Of a stretch of 64,000 nt of DNA, positions 41,739-50,812 are shown piece by piece. Source of the DNA: an uncultured Eisenbergiella sp. GTDB lineage: Bacteria; Bacillota; Clostridia; Lachnospirales; Lachnospiraceae. The stretch's first letter is position 1; every line of letters starts with the position of its first letter. Under the pieces are notes generated by a model. It saw nothing but the letters and a program-made list of their open reading frames with translations. It did not search any database and was not told where the DNA came from. The stretch spans positions 1 through 64,000 of the forward strand of contig CANRGX010000002.1 in NCBI GenBank assembly GCA_947630215.1, in the 5' to 3' direction. A program made the translations under genes and the position numbers.

Positions 41739-43109
41739 ATGTTAGAGAACTTTTTCCACCTGAAGGAAAACAAAACTGACGTCAAGACAGAGTTGATGGC
41801 CGGTCTGACCACGTTCATGACCATGGCCTACATCCTGGCGGTCAACCCCAACATTCTTTCCGCCGCCGGTATGGACGGCTCCGCGGTTCTGTTGGCGACA
41901 GCTTTTGCATCCTTCGTCGGCTGTCTGGCAATGGCGCTGCTGGCGAACTATCCGTTTGCCCTGGCGCCCGGCATGGGATTAAACGCCTACTTTGCCTACA
42001 CGGTGGTCATCGGCATGGGCTATTCCTGGCAGATTGCCCTGCTGGCGGTGTTTGTGGAGGGCCTGATTTTCATCGTGCTCTCTCTGACCAATGTGCGCGA
42101 GGCGATTTTCAATTCCATTCCCGCCACGCTCAAGCTGGCGGTGAGCGGCGGCATCGGCCTGTTTATCGCGTTTATCGGCCTGCAGAACGCCAAGCTGGTG
42201 GTCAACAGCGATTCCACCCTGATTACTTATCAGACCTTTAAGGGAGAGACGTTCCACTCCATCGGCGTGGGCGCGATCCTGGCGCTTCTGGGCGTGCTGA
42301 TCACGGGAATCCTTCTGGTGAAGAAGGTCAAGGGCGGTATTTTGTTCGGCATTCTGATCACCTGGGTTCTGGGGATTCTGTGTGAACTGGTGGGCATCTA
42401 TGTGCCCAATCCCGACGCGGGTATGTATTCCGTGATTCCTTCCGGGCTGGTCAGCTTTAACTTCGCGGCCATCGGACAGACCTTCGGGCAGGTGTTTACG
42501 GCAGATTTCAGTGCGATTCGGATCCTGGAGTTCATTACGGTCATCTTCGCGTTTCTGTTTGTGGATATTTTCGATACGCTGGGCACGCTGATCGGCGTGG
42601 CTACCAAGGCGGACATGCTGGATAAAGACGGCAAGCTGCCCCGCATCAAAGGCGCCCTTCTGGCGGACGCGGTGGCGACTTCCGCAGGCGCGGTGCTGGG
42701 TACTTCCACCACCACGACCTATGTGGAGAGCGCATCCGGCGTGACGGCGGGAGGCCGTACCGGTCTGACGGCGATCACCACGGGCCTGCTGTTTTTGCTG
42801 GCCGCAGTCTTCTCCCCGCTGTTTTTGACGATTCCTTCCTTTGCTACGGCGCCGGCCCTGATCATCGTGGGCTTCTACATGATCGCCAATGTGGTAAAGA
42901 TCAACTTTGAAGATCCTGCCGAAGGCATTCCGGCGTTTCTGACCATTGCCGCCATGCCGCTGGCATACAGCATCTCCGAAGGCATCGCCATCGGCGTGAT
43001 TTCCTACACCCTGCTGAATCTGATCACCGGCAAGGCAAAGGAGAAGAAGATCAACTGGCTGATGTATGTGCTGACCGTGCTGTTTGTTCTGAAATATATT
43101 TTCCTTTAA
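41739..43109 (+). CDS. NCS2-family purine permease
   Basis: This 456-residue membrane protein has about 12 hydrophobic helices and motifs of the AzgA/PbuG branch: ELMAGLTTFMTMAYILAVNPNILSAAGMD near the start, FALAPGMGLNAYFAYTVV, and FLFVDIFDTLGTLIGVATKADMLDKDGKLPRIKGALLADAVATSAGAVLGTSTTTTYVESASGVTAGGRTGLTA-like conserved core (seen at about residues 280-345). It would import adenine, guanine or hypoxanthine with protons, feeding the salvage genes upstream and apt at 59.2 kb. AGGAGGTAAGGAG precedes the ATG. Confidence 0.94.
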   Translation: MLENFFHLKENKTDVKTELMAGLTTFMTMAYILAVNPNILSAAGMDGSAVLLATAFASFVGCLAMALLANYPFALAPGMGLNAYFAYTVVIGMGYSWQIALLAVFVEGLIFIVLSLTNVREAIFNSIPATLKLAVSGGIGLFIAFIGLQNAKLVVNSDSTLITYQTFKGETFHSIGVGAILALLGVLITGILLVKKVKGGILFGILITWVLGILCELVGIYVPNPDAGMYSVIPSGLVSFNFAAIGQTFGQVFTADFSAIRILEFITVIFAFLFVDIFDTLGTLIGVATKADMLDKDGKLPRIKGALLADAVATSAGAVLGTSTTTTYVESASGVTAGGRTGLTAITTGLLFLLAAVFSPLFLTIPSFATAPALIIVGFYMIANVVKINFEDPAEGIPAFLTIAAMPLAYSISEGIAIGVISYTLLNLITGKAKEKKINWLMYVLTVLFVLKYIFL

Positions 43110-43138
43110 AATGGAAAAACGGGAAGTGTCCCGGATCG

Positions 43139-43170
43139 ACCGGCGCTGTGAAAACGGCGCCGGTTTTTTT
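43139..43170 (+). terminator. Terminator of the permease gene
   Basis: ACCGGCGC (43139-43146) pairs with GCGCCGGT (43157-43164), followed by seven T. Confidence 0.92.
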
Positions 43171-43244
43171 ACGGCAAAGTTTGACGCTGTACTTGTCCGG
43201 CTTTTTGTGGTACAGTAAGAGTGCATATCCCAAGGAGGGGCTTC

Positions 43245-43982
43245 ATGAAGGTCACGTATATCGGGCACAGCGGTTTTTCGGTGGAGCTTTCCCGCTCTGT
43301 CCTGCTGTTTGATTATGAAAAGGGAGAACTCCCGCAATGGGAGGAGGATAAGCCGCTGTTTGTATTTGCTTCCCACAGTCACCGGGATCATTTCAACTGG
43401 GAGATCCTGACGCGATACGGACAGCGTCCGAACGTCCGCTTCTTTTTCGGAAACGATATCCGGCTGGGCGCAAAGTGGCTGGCGCAAAGGGGGATTGATG
43501 ACAGCGTGCGGGAAAAAATATACCGGCTGTCAGGCGGTAAATCGGTCCGGGATAAGCTGGGAGACGCCGGCATATCCGTTTGGACGCTGGCGTCTACGGA
43601 CGCCGGTGTGGCGTTTGTGGCAGAGACGGAGGGAAAACGGATCTATCATGCGGGCGATTTGAACTGGTGGCACTGGGAAAGCGGGGACGGGGCGGATGAC
43701 CTGGAGAACGAAGTCATGGGAAAAAAGTACCGGGAGCAGATCGACCGGCTCGCCGGACTTTTTTTCGACGCGGCCTTCGTGCCGCTGGATCCCAGGCTGC
43801 AGGACAGCTTCGATCTGGGGCTGAATTATTTTCTGGAAAAAACGGACAGCCCGGCGGTTTTTCCCATGCATATGTGGGGAGAGGCTGAAACGGTCAGCCG
43901 CTACAAGGCGCTGGCAAAAAACGCCATCTATGCGGACCGGGTCATGGAGGTAAAAAAGGGAGGGCAGACATGGAATCTCTGA
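43245..43982 (+). CDS. MBL-fold metal-dependent hydrolase
   Basis: This 245-residue protein has the metallo-beta-lactamase-like fold: YIGHSGFSVEL at the start, FASHSHRDHFN with the H-x-H-x-D-H metal site, then HAGDLNWWHWE with the bridging Asp, and FPMHMWGEAETVSRY with the last His. It is the YjjG/UlaG-like branch, acting on small molecules of unknown identity. AAGGAGGGGCTTC precedes the ATG. It overlaps the next gene by 13 bases. Confidence 0.87.
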   Translation: MKVTYIGHSGFSVELSRSVLLFDYEKGELPQWEEDKPLFVFASHSHRDHFNWEILTRYGQRPNVRFFFGNDIRLGAKWLAQRGIDDSVREKIYRLSGGKSVRDKLGDAGISVWTLASTDAGVAFVAETEGKRIYHAGDLNWWHWESGDGADDLENEVMGKKYREQIDRLAGLFFDAAFVPLDPRLQDSFDLGLNYFLEKTDSPAVFPMHMWGEAETVSRYKALAKNAIYADRVMEVKKGGQTWNL

Positions 43983-45682
43983 TTCTTCTGTCCGTTTTGG
44001 CGGCGGTGGGGCTTTTGATTTTTCTGATGCAGTCCTTCCATGAAAAACGCCGGATTTCCTGGGAGAAGGAGCGGATTCGCAAGGCGTTCGGCCAGCCGTC
44101 GCAGCGGCAGTATGAGCCGGGGGAGGCAGAAGGGATCCCCCGCTATTTTGAGAAACACAAAGACAGCCTGTGTCTGGACGATATTACCTGGAACGATCTG
44201 GATCTGGATACGGTATTTTGGCGGATGAATACCACGGAATCCTCCGCGGGGCAGGAATATCTTTACTATATGCTGCGCACGCCGCTTTTGCAGGAGCAGG
44301 AGCTTTTGCGCCGGGAGCGGCAGATGCGCTTCTGGATGGAGCAGGAGCAGCAGCGCCTGAAGGTGCAGCTGTGCTTTCAAAAGCTGGGGCGGACGGGCCG
44401 CTACTCCCTCTATGATTATCTGGATTTTCTGGACGGTCTGGAGGAACGCAGCGTCATCCGGCACATCCTGGCCGATCTGCTTTTGCTGGCGGCGGTGGGG
44501 ATGCTGTTTGTTTCGCCCCGATACGGCCTGCTGGTGCTGGTTGGCCTGCTGTGCTGGAATATCTCCACCTATTTAAAGGAAAAGAGCACAATCGAGCCGT
44601 ATCTGATCAGTTTCCGGTATGTGTTCCGGGCCCTGGCGCTGGCGGAGGAACTGTGCCGGGAGAAAATGGAGCCCTTTGCCGGGGAACTGGAACGGCTGGC
44701 GGTTCTCAAAAAGCGCTTTGGCGCGATGAAGAAAAGCGCGGTCTTCGTTCTGGGCAACATGGGCGGGGGCAGTCCGCTGCAGGTGGCCGCAGACTATCTG
44801 AACATGGTGCTGCACCTGGATCTCATTGCGTTTCATCAGATGGTAAAGCAGCTGCGCGCCCATGAAAGGGACATCGACGAACTGCTGGGCATCGTCGGCA
44901 GAATGGAGGCGCTGATTGCGGCGGCGGGGTGGCGCCGGGGACTTTCGTCGTGGTGTGAACCGCAGTTTTCAAACGACGGGCTTTCCGTTTGCGGGCTGTA
45001 TCATCCCCTGCTTTTGCATCCGGTGGAAAATGATATTTTCACAAAACGGGGCGTTTTGCTGACCGGCTCCAACGCGTCCGGCAAATCCACCTTTTTAAAG
45101 GCGGCGGCCTTGAACGCGATCTTAGCGCAGACGGTGCATACCTGCTGCGCGACAGAGTACAGGGGCGCTTTCTTTCGGATTTTGACTTCCATGGCGCTGC
45201 GCGACGATCTGGAAAACGGGGAAAGCTACTATATTGTGGAAATCAAATCCGTGCGCCGGATTCTGGAGGCGGCCGGCGACGGAGTAGCGCCGGTATTGTG
45301 CTTTGTGGACGAGGTGCTGCGGGGCACCAATACGGTGGAGCGCATCGCGGCTTCGTCGCAGATTTTAAAAAGCCTGAACCGTCCGGGCGTCCTTTGCTTT
45401 GCGGCCACGCACGATCTGGAGCTGGCGGCTCTGCTGGAGCAGTCCTACGACAATTATCATTTCGAGGAGGAAGTTGCGGAAGGGGATATCCGTTTCCCTT
45501 ACCGGCTGCAGCACGGGCCCGCCGTCACCCGTAACGCCATCCGGCTTTTGTCCGTGATGGGTTACGACGAAGGGATCGTCCGCCGTGCGGAGAAAATGGC
45601 GTCGCGCTTTTTAGAAACGGGCCTGTGGGAGATGCCGGACGAAACCGGACAGGAGGAAAAGGAAGAAGTATGCTGGAAGTGA
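43970..45682 (+). CDS. Membrane-anchored MutS-like ATPase
   Basis: This 570-residue protein has a MutS-family ATPase domain at the C-terminal 200 residues: LLTGSNASGKSTFLKAAALNAILAQ (Walker A), CFVDEVLRGTNTVERIAASSQIL (Walker B with signature) and FAATHDLELAALL. The N-terminal half lacks mismatch-binding and clamp domains of MutS1. Instead it has a hydrophobic helix at the very start (LILLSVLAAVGLLIFLM) and a pair near 175-205 (ILADLLLLAAVGMLFV, YGLLVLVGLLCWNISTYL), so it should be membrane-bound. Such proteins are found in Clostridia; the role is unknown and mismatch repair is unlikely. It overlaps both neighbours. Confidence 0.88.
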   Translation: MESLILLSVLAAVGLLIFLMQSFHEKRRISWEKERIRKAFGQPSQRQYEPGEAEGIPRYFEKHKDSLCLDDITWNDLDLDTVFWRMNTTESSAGQEYLYYMLRTPLLQEQELLRRERQMRFWMEQEQQRLKVQLCFQKLGRTGRYSLYDYLDFLDGLEERSVIRHILADLLLLAAVGMLFVSPRYGLLVLVGLLCWNISTYLKEKSTIEPYLISFRYVFRALALAEELCREKMEPFAGELERLAVLKKRFGAMKKSAVFVLGNMGGGSPLQVAADYLNMVLHLDLIAFHQMVKQLRAHERDIDELLGIVGRMEALIAAAGWRRGLSSWCEPQFSNDGLSVCGLYHPLLLHPVENDIFTKRGVLLTGSNASGKSTFLKAAALNAILAQTVHTCCATEYRGAFFRILTSMALRDDLENGESYYIVEIKSVRRILEAAGDGVAPVLCFVDEVLRGTNTVERIAASSQILKSLNRPGVLCFAATHDLELAALLEQSYDNYHFEEEVAEGDIRFPYRLQHGPAVTRNAIRLLSVMGYDEGIVRRAEKMASRFLETGLWEMPDETGQEEKEEVCWK

Positions 45683-46146
45683 CTTTATATACGGACGGGG
45701 CGGCCAGAGGAAACCCGGAGGGGCCGGGCGGCTACGGCGCGCTGCTGCAGTTTGTGGACAGCAAGGGCGCGCTGCACGAGAGGGAACTCTCCGCGGGTTA
45801 TCAAAAGACCACCAACAACCGGATGGAACTGATGGCGGTGATCGCCGGCCTGGAGGCTTTGACCAAACCCTGCCGGGTACACGTCATATCGGATTCCCGG
45901 TACGTGACCGAAGCGTTCAATCAGCACTGGATCGACAGCTGGGTAAAAAAGGGATGGAAGGGCGCGGGCGGGCCTGTGAAAAACGTGGATCTGTGGAAGC
46001 GGCTGCTGCGCGCCGCCGCCCCTCATGAGCTGCATTTTTCCTGGGTCAGAGGACACGCGGGCCATCCGGAAAACGAACGGTGCGACAGACTGGCCACCAC
46101 GGCGGCGGACGGGACAAACCTGTTGACGGATACGCCGGAAGAATGA
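45670..46146 (+). CDS. rnhA: Ribonuclease HI
   Basis: This 158-residue enzyme cuts the RNA strand of RNA-DNA hybrids. It shows LYTDGAARGNPEGPGGYGALL (first Asp), NNRMELMAVIAGLEAL (Glu), VISDSRYVTEAF (Asp), VKNVDLWKRLL and VRGHAGHPENERCDRLA (last Asp), so the DEDD site is complete. The length is close to E. coli RNase HI. It overlaps the MutS-like gene by 13 bases, with AGGAAAAGGAAGAAGT as ribosome site. Confidence 0.96.
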   Translation: MLEVTLYTDGAARGNPEGPGGYGALLQFVDSKGALHERELSAGYQKTTNNRMELMAVIAGLEALTKPCRVHVISDSRYVTEAFNQHWIDSWVKKGWKGAGGPVKNVDLWKRLLRAAAPHELHFSWVRGHAGHPENERCDRLATTAADGTNLLTDTPEE

Positions 46147-46178
46147 TATGATGAAAACAGGAAAGGACGGGAAGGCAT

Positions 46179-46337
46179 ATGGCAAATCTGATCGCGTTTT
46201 TCAACGCGTTTTTGTCCTATTTACTGTTGTTTGCACTTTGCGCAGCGGTAGTGTCTGCTGCGGTTTGGATCGGAATCACCCTGCGCAAAAGAAAGGATGC
46301 TGCGACGGCCGCAGACGCGCACGAAAAAGACAGGTAG
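46179..46337 (+). CDS. Single-membrane-segment small protein
   Basis: This 52-residue protein was read directly from the DNA, starting MANLIAFFNAFLSYLLLFAL, followed by a second hydrophobic part (CAAVVSAAVWIGITL) and a basic/acidic tail RKRKDAATAADAHEKDR. AAAGGACGGGAAGGCAT precedes the ATG. Small proteins like this are frequent in Lachnospiraceae; function is unknown. It has its own terminator right after the stop. Confidence 0.65.
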   Translation: MANLIAFFNAFLSYLLLFALCAAVVSAAVWIGITLRKRKDAATAADAHEKDR

Positions 46338-46355
46338 CGGCAGCGCTGCCTGTTT
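46329..46355 (+). terminator. Terminator after the small membrane protein
   Basis: The sequence ACAGGTAGCG pairs with CGCTGCCTGT around a GCAG loop, with one T-G pair, followed by TTTT. It includes the stop codon of the preceding gene. Confidence 0.75.
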
Positions 46356-46378
46356 TCTCATGAACGGGAGAATCCCCT

Positions 46379-47380
46379 ATGGCAAGACAGACCAGTCAGA
46401 AACTGAAAGTGCTCTATCTTCTGAAAATTCTGACGGAGGAGACGGACGAAAAGCACCCGCTGGGGGCGGCCGCCCTGCTGGAACGGCTGGCCGCATACGG
46501 CGTGCAGGCGGAGAGAAAGTCCGTCTACGACGATATCGAACAGCTGCGCGGTTTCGGCTGCGATATTGTCTTTGTAAAATCCAGGACCCAGGGCGGCTAC
46601 TATCTGGGCAGCCGGGAATTTGAACTGCCGGAGTTAAAGCTGCTGGTGGACGCGGTGCAGGCATCCAAATTCATAACGGTGAAAAAATCCCGGGAGCTGA
46701 TTGCCAAGCTGGAACGCTTTGCCAGCCGTGAGGAGGCCCGCCAGCTTCAGCGCCAGGTCTATGTGGCCGGACGCATCAAGACGGAGCAGGAAAATATTTA
46801 TTATAACGTGGACGCCATCCACCGGGCGCTGCAGGAGCAGGTGCAGATTTCCTTTTCCTATATGGAATGGGGACTGGACGGCCGGCTCCATTCCAAGCGG
46901 GAGGGGGCGTCCTACCGGATCAGTCCCTGGGCGCTTTTGTGGAGCGACGAAAATTATTATATGATAGGCTATGATGAAACGGCCGGCATGATCAAACACT
47001 ATCGGGTGGACAAGATGCAGGCCATTGAAATGTGCCGGGAAAAGAGGACGGGGGAGGAGGCCTTTGCGCATTTCGATCTGCCGGCCTATGCCAACCGAAC
47101 GTTTGGAATGTACGGCGGCAGGGTCATGCAGGTTCGGCTGGTTTTTTCCAACAGCCTGGCCGGTGTGGTCATGGACAGGTTCGGAAAGGACACCCGCTTA
47201 AGGCCCGTGGACAGCGGTCATTTTGCCGTGCGGGTGACGGTGGCGGTCAGCGGACAGTTTTTCGGATGGCTGGCCGGTCTGGGAAACGGCGTGCGGCTGG
47301 ACGGCCCGCAGGAGGTGACGGACGCCTATCTGGCGCATCTGCAGGGCATTACGGCCGCCTATGAGAAGGCAGAACAGTAA
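46379..47380 (+). CDS. WYL-domain transcriptional regulator
   Basis: This 333-residue protein has an N-terminal helix-turn-helix (LKVLYLLKILTEETDEKHPL, then ERLAAYGVQAERKSVYDDIEQLRGFG), a DeoR-like pattern. The central WYL domain has SYRISPWALLWSDENYYMIGYDE, then IKHYRVDKMQAIEM. The C-terminal WCX-type extension follows. WYL proteins bind nucleic acids or nucleotides and regulate stress and defence genes. GGGAGAATCCCT precedes the ATG. It is followed at 28 bases by nrdD, so it may control that operon, which is inference. Confidence 0.9.
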   Translation: MARQTSQKLKVLYLLKILTEETDEKHPLGAAALLERLAAYGVQAERKSVYDDIEQLRGFGCDIVFVKSRTQGGYYLGSREFELPELKLLVDAVQASKFITVKKSRELIAKLERFASREEARQLQRQVYVAGRIKTEQENIYYNVDAIHRALQEQVQISFSYMEWGLDGRLHSKREGASYRISPWALLWSDENYYMIGYDETAGMIKHYRVDKMQAIEMCREKRTGEEAFAHFDLPAYANRTFGMYGGRVMQVRLVFSNSLAGVVMDRFGKDTRLRPVDSGHFAVRVTVAVSGQFFGWLAGLGNGVRLDGPQEVTDAYLAHLQGITAAYEKAEQ

Positions 47381-47408
47381 GGGACAAAGCGGAAAGGAAG
47401 GAACGCGG

Positions 47409-49595
47409 ATGTTGGAGCAGGAGAAAAAGACGGAGCAGACGACGGACTATGCAAAGGTATTTCTGCCGAAGATCCCCGTGCGGGTTATCAAGAAGGACGG
47501 CAGCCGGGAGGATTTCAACGTGCAGAAGGTGGTGGACGCGGTGGGAAAGAGCGCGTACCGGGCGCTGACCCGCTTCACCGACGAGGAAAACTGCCAGATC
47601 TGCCGGCACGTGGTGGACAAGGTGGACGAGATGGGAGAGTCGGAGGTGCCCATCGCGCTGATGCATAACATCGTGGAGAGCGCGCTGGAGCAGGTGAAGC
47701 CCATCGTGGCCAAAAGCTACCGGGATTACCGCAACTACAAGCAGGACTTCGTGCGGATGCTGGACGACGTTTACAAAAAGAGCCAGTCCATCATGTATAT
47801 CGGAGACAAGGAAAATTCCAACACCGATTCCGCGCTGGTTTCCACCAAGCGCAGTCTGATTTTCAACCAGCTCAACAAGGAGCTCTACCAGAAGTTTTTC
47901 CTGACCACGGAGGAGATCCAGGCCTGCCGGGACGGCTATCTGTATATTCACGATATGTCCGCCAGAAGGGACACCATGAACTGCTGTCTGTTCGATGTGG
48001 AGCACGTGCTCAAGGGCGGCTTTGAGATGGGCAATATCTGGTATAACGAGCCAAAGAGCCTGGATGTGGCCTTCGACGTCATCGGCGACATCGTGCTCAG
48101 CGCCGCCAGCCAGCAGTACGGCGGCTTCACCGTGCCCAGCGTGGATCTGATTCTGGAGCCTTACGCACAGAAGTCCTATGACCGCAACGTGGCCAAATAT
48201 ACGGCTCTGGGCATTGCACAAAAAAAGGCGGAGGAAACGGCCTATCAGGACGTGGTGCGGGAGATGGAGCAGGGCTTCCAGGGCTGGGAGTATAAGTTCA
48301 ACACCGTGGCCAGCAGCCGGGGCGACTATCCTTTTATTACGGTGACGGCGGGCACCGGCACCGGACGGTTCGCCAGACTGGCCACGCTCTGTATGCTCAA
48401 CGTCAGACGGCGGGGACAGGGCAGAGAGGGACGCAAAAAACCCGTGCTGTTTCCCAAGATTGTCTTTTTATACGACGAAAACCTGCATGGCCCCGGCAAG
48501 CCCCTGGAGGATGTGTTTGAAGCGGGCGTGCGCTGTTCCTCCAAGACCATGTATCCCGACTGGCTGTCTCTGACCGGCAGGGGATATGTACCCGAAATGT
48601 ATAAAAAATACGGAAAAATCGTTTCGCCCATGGGCTGCCGCGCGTTTTTGTCCCCCTGGTACGAGCGGGGCGGTCTCCATCCGGCGGACGATGCGGATAC
48701 GCCGGTGTTTGTGGGGCGGTTCAACATCGGGGTGGTTTCTTTGCATCTGCCCATGATACTGGCCAAGGCCCGCCATGAGAGCCGGGACTTTTACGAGGTG
48801 CTGGACTATTATCTGGAGCTGATCCGCCAGCTGCATCTGCGCACCTATGCCTATCTGGGAGAGATGCGGGCTTCCACCAACCCGCTGGCCTACTGCGAGG
48901 GCGGCTTCTGGGGCGGACACTTAAAGCTGACGGACAAGATCAAGCCGCTGTTGAAATCCGCTACGGCATCGTTTGGCATCACGGCTTTAAACGAACTGCA
49001 GATGCTCTACAACGGCAAGTCCCTGGTGCAGGACGGGCAGTTTGCGCTGGAGGTCATGGAGCATATCAACCGGAAGGTGAACGAATACAAGGAGGCCGAC
49101 GGAAAGCTGTATGCCATTTACGGCACGCCGGCGGAGAGCCTGTGCGGACTGCAGGTGAAGCAGTTCCGCCGCAAATACGGTATCATCGAGGGCGTGTCCG
49201 ACCGGGAGTATGTGAGCAACTCCTTCCACTGCCATGTGACCGAGGACATCACGCCCATTGAAAAACAGGATTTGGAGGGTCGGTTCTGGGATCTTTGCAA
49301 CGGCGGGAAAATACAGTATGTGAAATATCCCATCGACTACAATCTGGACGCGGTGCGCACGCTGATCCGGCGCGCCATGGATCTGGGCTACTATGAGGGC
49401 GTGAATCTTTCCCTGGCCTACTGCGACGACTGCGGCCACCAGGAGCTGGAGATGGACGTCTGCCCGGTCTGCGGCAGCCGCAACCTGACCAAGATCGACC
49501 GTATGAACGGCTATCTGTCCTATTCCAGGGTGCATGGGGATACTCGCTTAAACGAGGCCAAGATGGCTGAGATTGCGGAAAGGAAATCCATGTGA
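47409..49595 (+). CDS. nrdD: Anaerobic ribonucleoside-triphosphate reductase
   Basis: This 728-residue class III reductase makes deoxynucleotides without oxygen. Its N-terminal ATP-cone reads VRVIKKDGSREDFNVQKVVDAV. The body contains MSARRDTMNCCLFDVEHVL with active Cys, and the C-terminal zinc site has CDDCGHQELEMDVCPVCGS. The glycyl radical sits in RMNGYLSYSR. AAGGAACGCGG precedes the ATG. The stop codon overlaps the start of the activase gene, so translation is coupled. Confidence 0.96.
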   Translation: MLEQEKKTEQTTDYAKVFLPKIPVRVIKKDGSREDFNVQKVVDAVGKSAYRALTRFTDEENCQICRHVVDKVDEMGESEVPIALMHNIVESALEQVKPIVAKSYRDYRNYKQDFVRMLDDVYKKSQSIMYIGDKENSNTDSALVSTKRSLIFNQLNKELYQKFFLTTEEIQACRDGYLYIHDMSARRDTMNCCLFDVEHVLKGGFEMGNIWYNEPKSLDVAFDVIGDIVLSAASQQYGGFTVPSVDLILEPYAQKSYDRNVAKYTALGIAQKKAEETAYQDVVREMEQGFQGWEYKFNTVASSRGDYPFITVTAGTGTGRFARLATLCMLNVRRRGQGREGRKKPVLFPKIVFLYDENLHGPGKPLEDVFEAGVRCSSKTMYPDWLSLTGRGYVPEMYKKYGKIVSPMGCRAFLSPWYERGGLHPADDADTPVFVGRFNIGVVSLHLPMILAKARHESRDFYEVLDYYLELIRQLHLRTYAYLGEMRASTNPLAYCEGGFWGGHLKLTDKIKPLLKSATASFGITALNELQMLYNGKSLVQDGQFALEVMEHINRKVNEYKEADGKLYAIYGTPAESLCGLQVKQFRRKYGIIEGVSDREYVSNSFHCHVTEDITPIEKQDLEGRFWDLCNGGKIQYVKYPIDYNLDAVRTLIRRAMDLGYYEGVNLSLAYCDDCGHQELEMDVCPVCGSRNLTKIDRMNGYLSYSRVHGDTRLNEAKMAEIAERKSM

Positions 49596-50155
49596 TGCGC
49601 TACCATGATATCACCCGGGACGATATGCGAAACGGAGACGGGCTGCGCGTCGTGCTCTGGGTGTCCGGCTGCGATCACCACTGCCTAAACTGTCACAACC
49701 CCATCACCTGGGATTTGGAGGACGGACTTTTGTTCGACGACGCGGCCAGGGACGAGATCTTTGCCCAGCTGGAAAAAGACTATATCGCAGGGCTGACCTT
49801 CTCCGGCGGCGATCCGCTGCATCCGGCCAATCAATCTGCGGTGTACCGGATAGCGAAAGAGGGAAAGGAGCGGTATCCGGATAAGACGATCTGGCTCTAT
49901 ACGGGGGCGATCTGGGAGGAGATTTGGCAGCTGCCGGTCATGCGCTATGTGGACGTCTGTGTGGACGGAGAATTTGACGAAAAGAAAAAGGACGTGAAGC
50001 TGCTGTGGAAGGGCAGTCAGAACCAGCGGGTCATCGACGTGCCCGCCACGCTTCAAAGCAAGAACCCCAAAAAGCCGGTGCTGTACTGCGAAGATTACGC
50101 GGCCGACTTTGACGAAAGACCGGCGGATACAGGGAGGGCGCCATGCGAAGGATAG
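49595..50155 (+). CDS. nrdG: Anaerobic ribonucleotide reductase activating protein
   Basis: This 186-residue radical SAM enzyme generates the glycyl radical on NrdD. It shows NGDGLRVVLWVSGCDHHCLNCHNPITWD, the C-x3-C-x2-C cluster, then GLTFSGGDPLHPANQ. The ATG at 49595 overlaps the nrdD stop; a GTG at 49592 is a possible alternative. Its stop overlaps the dUTPase start by 13 bases. Confidence 0.95.
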   Translation: MRYHDITRDDMRNGDGLRVVLWVSGCDHHCLNCHNPITWDLEDGLLFDDAARDEIFAQLEKDYIAGLTFSGGDPLHPANQSAVYRIAKEGKERYPDKTIWLYTGAIWEEIWQLPVMRYVDVCVDGEFDEKKKDVKLLWKGSQNQRVIDVPATLQSKNPKKPVLYCEDYAADFDERPADTGRAPCEG

Positions 50156-50652
50156 CAAAATTTGAAAAGGTCAGTCAAGAACAGTTTGTAAAGGATTTTC
50201 TGGATGCGTTCCCGGAACAGGACGAAGCAGAGGCCGTCAGGGTTTACGGGGCGATCCGTCTGCCTGAGCGGGCCACGGCAGGCAGCGCGGGCTATGATTA
50301 TTTTTCCCCCGTGGATTTTACGCTGCAGCCGGGAGAGACGATCAAAATTCCCACCGGTATCCGGGCCCGGATGGAGGAGGGGTGGGTGCTGTGCAACTTT
50401 CCCCGCAGCGGGCAGGGATTCCGGTTCCGCCTGCAGCTGAACAATACGGTGGGCATCATCGACAGCGACTACTATTTTTCCGACAACGAAGGGCACATTC
50501 TGGCGAAGCTCACCAACGATTCCAACGAGGGAAAGGTGCTTTCGGTAAAAGCCGGGGGCGGCTTTTTGCAGGGCATTTTCTTCCCCTATGGGATCACGGA
50601 GGACGATTGCAGCGAGGGCGTCAGAAACGGCGGTTTTGGCAGCACGGGCTGA
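50143..50652 (+). CDS. dut: dUTPase-family nucleotidohydrolase
   Basis: This 169-residue protein follows the five dUTPase motifs: ATAGSAGYDYFSP (I), NFPRSGQGFRFRLQLNNTVGIIDSDY (II and III, with the catalytic Asp in IDSDY), FLQGIFFPYG (IV) and RNGGFGSTG (V). It hydrolyses dUTP to dUMP, preventing uracil in DNA and feeding dTMP synthesis. The family also includes dCTP deaminases, but the motif V pattern favours dUTPase. Position after nrdD-nrdG makes a dNTP operon. Confidence 0.9.
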   Translation: MRRIAKFEKVSQEQFVKDFLDAFPEQDEAEAVRVYGAIRLPERATAGSAGYDYFSPVDFTLQPGETIKIPTGIRARMEEGWVLCNFPRSGQGFRFRLQLNNTVGIIDSDYYFSDNEGHILAKLTNDSNEGKVLSVKAGGGFLQGIFFPYGITEDDCSEGVRNGGFGSTG

Positions 50653-50682
50653 CTTACGGAGCGAATGCAGGAAAAAAGGACA

Positions 50683-50721
50683 GGGCGGCCGGGGACAGCG
50701 CAGTCTCCGGACGCCCCTTTT
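50683..50721 (+). terminator. Terminator of the nrdD-nrdG-dut operon
   Basis: Arms 50683-50696 and 50703-50716 pair over 13 of 14 positions with one G-A mismatch and one G-T pair, followed by CTTTT. Confidence 0.82.
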
Positions 50722-50812
50722 AAGAATTGGGAAAGAATGGATTAAGGTTTTTTGAAATCTCCCTTTTGCCGGAGAAAGTATGCTAAGATAAATTCCGGCG
50801 GAGGGATTGAGG

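Noticed and set aside
41979..43487. Very long open frame on the reverse strand over the purine permease
   Set aside because: It is the antisense shadow of a well-conserved membrane protein in GC-rich DNA; its composition is not protein-like.
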